From contig CAKVLT010000025.1 of assembly GCA_934757945.1 (NCBI GenBank), forward strand, positions 1-22,988: a DNA stretch of 22,988 nucleotides, read 5' to 3'. How positions within the stretch are numbered: position 1 is the first letter of the stretch; every line of letters starts with the position of its first letter. The DNA comes from an uncultured Bulleidia sp. GTDB lineage: Bacteria; Bacillota_I; Bacilli_A; Erysipelotrichales; Erysipelotrichaceae. Both the position numbers and the translations under genes were made by a program. Below the pieces are notes generated by a model. The model was not told where the DNA came from. It worked only from the letters and a program-made list of their open reading frames with translations, and made no database searches. Below are positions 21,455-22,988 of the stretch, piece after piece.

Positions 21455-21493
21455 ATTTAACTCGGCATGCCGAGTTAAATGCCGAGTTAAAAT
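21455..21493. promoter_or_regulatory. 26-bp palindrome plus tandem half-site, candidate oriT or operator
   Basis: ATTTAACTCGGCA and TGCCGAGTTAAAT join into a perfect 26-bp palindrome (21455-21480) with no spacer. A third half-site, TGCCGAGTTAAAAT, follows at 21480-21493. Such repeats just upstream of mobC genes are often the oriT inverted repeat or the MobC binding site. No nic site can be shown. Confidence 0.55.
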
Positions 21494-21504
21494 TTAATAT
21501 TTCT

Positions 21505-21540
21505 AAAAGATAGCTTAATTTTATGAGCTATCTTTTTATT
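21505..21540 (+). terminator. Intrinsic terminator upstream of the MobC unit
   Basis: AAAAGATAGCT at 21505-21515 pairs with AGCTATCTTTT at 21526-21536, followed by TATTTTT. Confidence 0.85.
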
Positions 21541-21562
21541 TTTGATGAAGGAGGATTGTGAA

Positions 21563-21646
21563 ATGTTAAATACTATAACAATATGTTTTATCAGTTTCCT
21601 TGGTGGTGGAATGATTGGAATGGGTACAGGGTGCTTTCAACAATGA
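21563..21646 (+). CDS. 27-residue membrane microprotein, DUF3789-like
   Basis: The frame reads MLNTITICFISFLGGGMIGM and ends GTGCFQQ. It is almost entirely a glycine-containing hydrophobic helix, as in DUF3789, a family of about 30-40 residue peptides often encoded beside mobilization genes. AAGGAGG at 21548-21554 is the best ribosome site in the region and serves this ATG. The stop codon TGA overlaps the ATG of mobC (ATGA at 21643-21646), so mobC, which lacks a ribosome site of its own, is probably translated by coupling. The role is unknown, and an effect on the membrane or coupling protein is a guess. Confidence 0.6.
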   Translation: MLNTITICFISFLGGGMIGMGTGCFQQ

Positions 21647-22005
21647 AAACAAAATTGAAGAAAAAAGAGATCAAAGTTAGATTAACAAATAAGGATTTGG
21701 ATCATCTCAACAATCTGGTTAAAGAATCAAATCTATCGCGTGAATCTTATCTTCGAATGTGTATAAACAGTTTGATTCCTAGACCGGCACCAAGTAAAGA
21801 ATTAATCGAAGTAATCGAAATTTTAAGAAAAATTGCTGAAGATATGAATCAAATCGCAATATCTGTTTATGCACAAAACGAATTTGATAAATCATCTTAT
21901 ATGCAAAACTATGAAAAACTACAAGAGCAAATCACTGAAATTATGATTTTAATTCGACAACCAATAGATATAACTACACCATTTTTAGAAACAAAAACAA
22001 ACTGA
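21643..22005 (+). CDS. mobC: MobC-like mobilization protein
   Basis: The 120-residue protein has a ribbon-helix-helix start (KKKEIKVRLTNKDLDHLNNL, VKESNLSRESYLRMCINSL) and the typical MobC continuation (IPRPAPSKELIEVIEILRKI, AEDMNQIAISVYAQ). MobC binds oriT and helps the relaxase open the strands. The ATG at 21643 is preferred over the upstream in-frame codon at 21583 because homology begins there and it overlaps the stop of the 27-aa peptide. A relaxase gene would be expected next but is not seen within the 1 kb that follows. Confidence 0.82.
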   Translation: MKTKLKKKEIKVRLTNKDLDHLNNLVKESNLSRESYLRMCINSLIPRPAPSKELIEVIEILRKIAEDMNQIAISVYAQNEFDKSSYMQNYEKLQEQITEIMILIRQPIDITTPFLETKTN

Positions 22006-22067
22006 AATAAATCTATTGATTTATTGAGTCATAATTTATAACATTTAGAAAAGAGGTGACACTATAA

Positions 22068-22988
22068 ATGACTAAATATTTTGAAGATGAACATACAGAA
22101 TTAAAGCGCGAATTGATTGATGAAGTTAAAAGTGAAATAATTGCTTTTCTTAATAGTGATGGTGGAACCATTTATGTAGGTGTGGACGATGACGGTAGTA
22201 TTGTTGGAATTAAAGATGATGCTTCTAAAGATAAAGTAGATCTGAAATTAGGAAACTGGATTCAAGAAGCATTCTTCCCTAAACCTTCAGGATTGATTCA
22301 ATATTATTTCAACAGTGATGATGTTTTGATAATTAATATTTCTAAAGGAACAAATAAACCGTACTATTTAAGAGATAAGGGGCCAAAACCTTCAGGCGTA
22401 TATATTCGTGTTGGTAGAAGTAAGCGTAAGGCTAACGACGATGAAATATTACGTATGATAATGGCGTCACATAGCTACAGTTATGAAGATGATATTTCTG
22501 ATGAACAGAATCTGACATTCAAAGCTTTTGAACGAGCACTCGAAGGAAATGATATACATTTAACACCTCGATTAATGAATACACTGGGTTTGAAATCTCA
22601 ATCAGGGGAATATACAAACCTTGCATACTTGTTATCTGATCAATCAGAGATTGCCGTCAAAGTTGCAGAATACGATTCCGAAATGAATTTTAAAATCAAA
22701 AAGAGTTTTAAAGGCTCATTAGTAGATATTTTAAAAAACGTAGAGGAACAGGCCGAAAGACTAAATGATCTACGAGTGGTGATTGACGGAAGTTCGTTTA
22801 AGCGAATTGAAACAAAATCATATCCCGGTGCATCTATTCGTGAAATGGTTCTGAATGCAATATGTCATGCCAATTACTTTATACGTTCAAACATTAAAAT
22901 TGAATTTTTCCCTGACAAGGTAAAAATCACCAGTCCTGGTGGAATATTCAACGCTTCCATGGAAGATATTATGAACGGTGTACAAACG
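22068..22988 (+). CDS. AlbA_2/Schlafen-type ATP-binding protein (3' end outside window)
   Basis: The frame is open from the ATG at 22068 (AGAGGTGAC upstream) to the window edge, 307 codons without a stop. Residues 1-130 form an AlbA_2/Schlafen-AAA_4 domain (TELKRELIDEVKSEIIAFLN, SDGGTIYVGVDDDGSIVGIK, YIRVGRSKRKANDDE). From about 240 onward a GHKL-type ATPase-like segment appears (YPGASIREMVLNAICHANYF, IEFFPDKVKITSPGGIF). Such proteins (COG2865) are often called transcriptional regulators, and relatives take part in phage defence. The location right after mobC is unusual, since a relaxase is expected. It may be cargo inserted there or a regulator. The true 3' end cannot be seen. Confidence 0.82.
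   Translation, partial: MTKYFEDEHTELKRELIDEVKSEIIAFLNSDGGTIYVGVDDDGSIVGIKDDASKDKVDLKLGNWIQEAFFPKPSGLIQYYFNSDDVLIINISKGTNKPYYLRDKGPKPSGVYIRVGRSKRKANDDEILRMIMASHSYSYEDDISDEQNLTFKAFERALEGNDIHLTPRLMNTLGLKSQSGEYTNLAYLLSDQSEIAVKVAEYDSEMNFKIKKSFKGSLVDILKNVEEQAERLNDLRVVIDGSSFKRIETKSYPGASIREMVLNAICHANYFIRSNIKIEFFPDKVKITSPGGIFNASMEDIMNGVQT

Larger units (their letters stand above)
21420..21562. other. Intergenic region with a large palindrome before the mobilization genes
   Basis: No gene. It contains the 26-bp palindrome with an extra half-site (21455-21493), a terminator (21505-21540) and the AAGGAGG ribosome site (21548-21554) of the 27-aa peptide gene. Confidence 0.7.

Overview
The window comes from a low-GC Gram-positive bacterium (Bacillota). 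The signs are strong AGGAGG-type ribosome sites, a CcpA/cre-like site, a sortase-anchored CnaB-type surface protein, intrinsic terminators ending in T-runs, and DUF5688/ArdC-like/toprim/MobC conjugation genes typical of gut Firmicutes. An Erysipelotrichia-like or clostridial gut commensal is plausible, but the sequence alone does not fix the family.

Layout. (1) 1-2018, chromosome-like: a decayed ATPase fragment (222-398) and a GH1 6-phospho-beta-glucosidase on the minus strand with its own terminator, ribosome site and cre-like site. (2) 2019-7737, a compact integrated element of about 5.7 kb bounded by a perfect 28-bp direct repeat. Inside are a minus-strand XRE repressor facing a promoter for a small HTH protein, an excisionase-like HTH, a primase-polymerase/helicase broken by stops, a helical protein of unknown function, a 60-aa protein, a highly acidic hexapeptide-repeat protein and a tyrosine integrase. 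Its codon use (many ATA, CTA and AGC codons) differs from both flanks. No relaxase, capsid or terminase is visible, so it resembles a minimal integrative or satellite-like element. (3) 7741-22988, a second, larger mobile region that runs off the right edge: parA-ssb-lar-parB, a membrane-anchored Ig-like protein, a giant NlpC/P60 + CnaB-repeat wall protein, DUF5688, an ArdC-like ssDNA-binding/metalloprotease protein, a DUF3991/toprim protein, a TIGR04076 gene, small coiled-coil proteins, a 27-aa membrane peptide coupled to MobC, and the 5' part of an AlbA_2/Schlafen-type ATPase. This reads as the maintenance, surface-adhesion and mobilization part of an integrative conjugative element or conjugative plasmid.

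Most striking signal. The small element carries about 152-bp subterminal inverted repeats (2141-2293 and 7449-7600). Each holds five copies of a 12-bp motif (CACATTTGAAGG-like) in the same order, with the orientation pattern +,+,-,+,- and spacings of 28-29, 26, 52 and 34 bp, plus an inward-facing terminator hairpin. Outside these lie 11-bp tandem repeats (two left, three right) that look like integrase arm sites, and a hairpin 5-6 bp from each att core. In the circular form these would form one large, roughly symmetric structure centred on attP. This may be a combined replication origin and recombination regulator.

How the parts fit. In the small element, the repressor and HTH pair would control an early operon of Xis-like, replication and unknown genes ending in the integrase. 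In the large region, ParA, ParB and the repeated 16-bp ATTTGCACCTGCAAAT palindrome would form a partition system. The wall proteins would mediate cell contact, the Lar- and ArdC-like proteins would protect incoming DNA, and MobC with the 26-bp palindrome upstream of it would mark a transfer origin.
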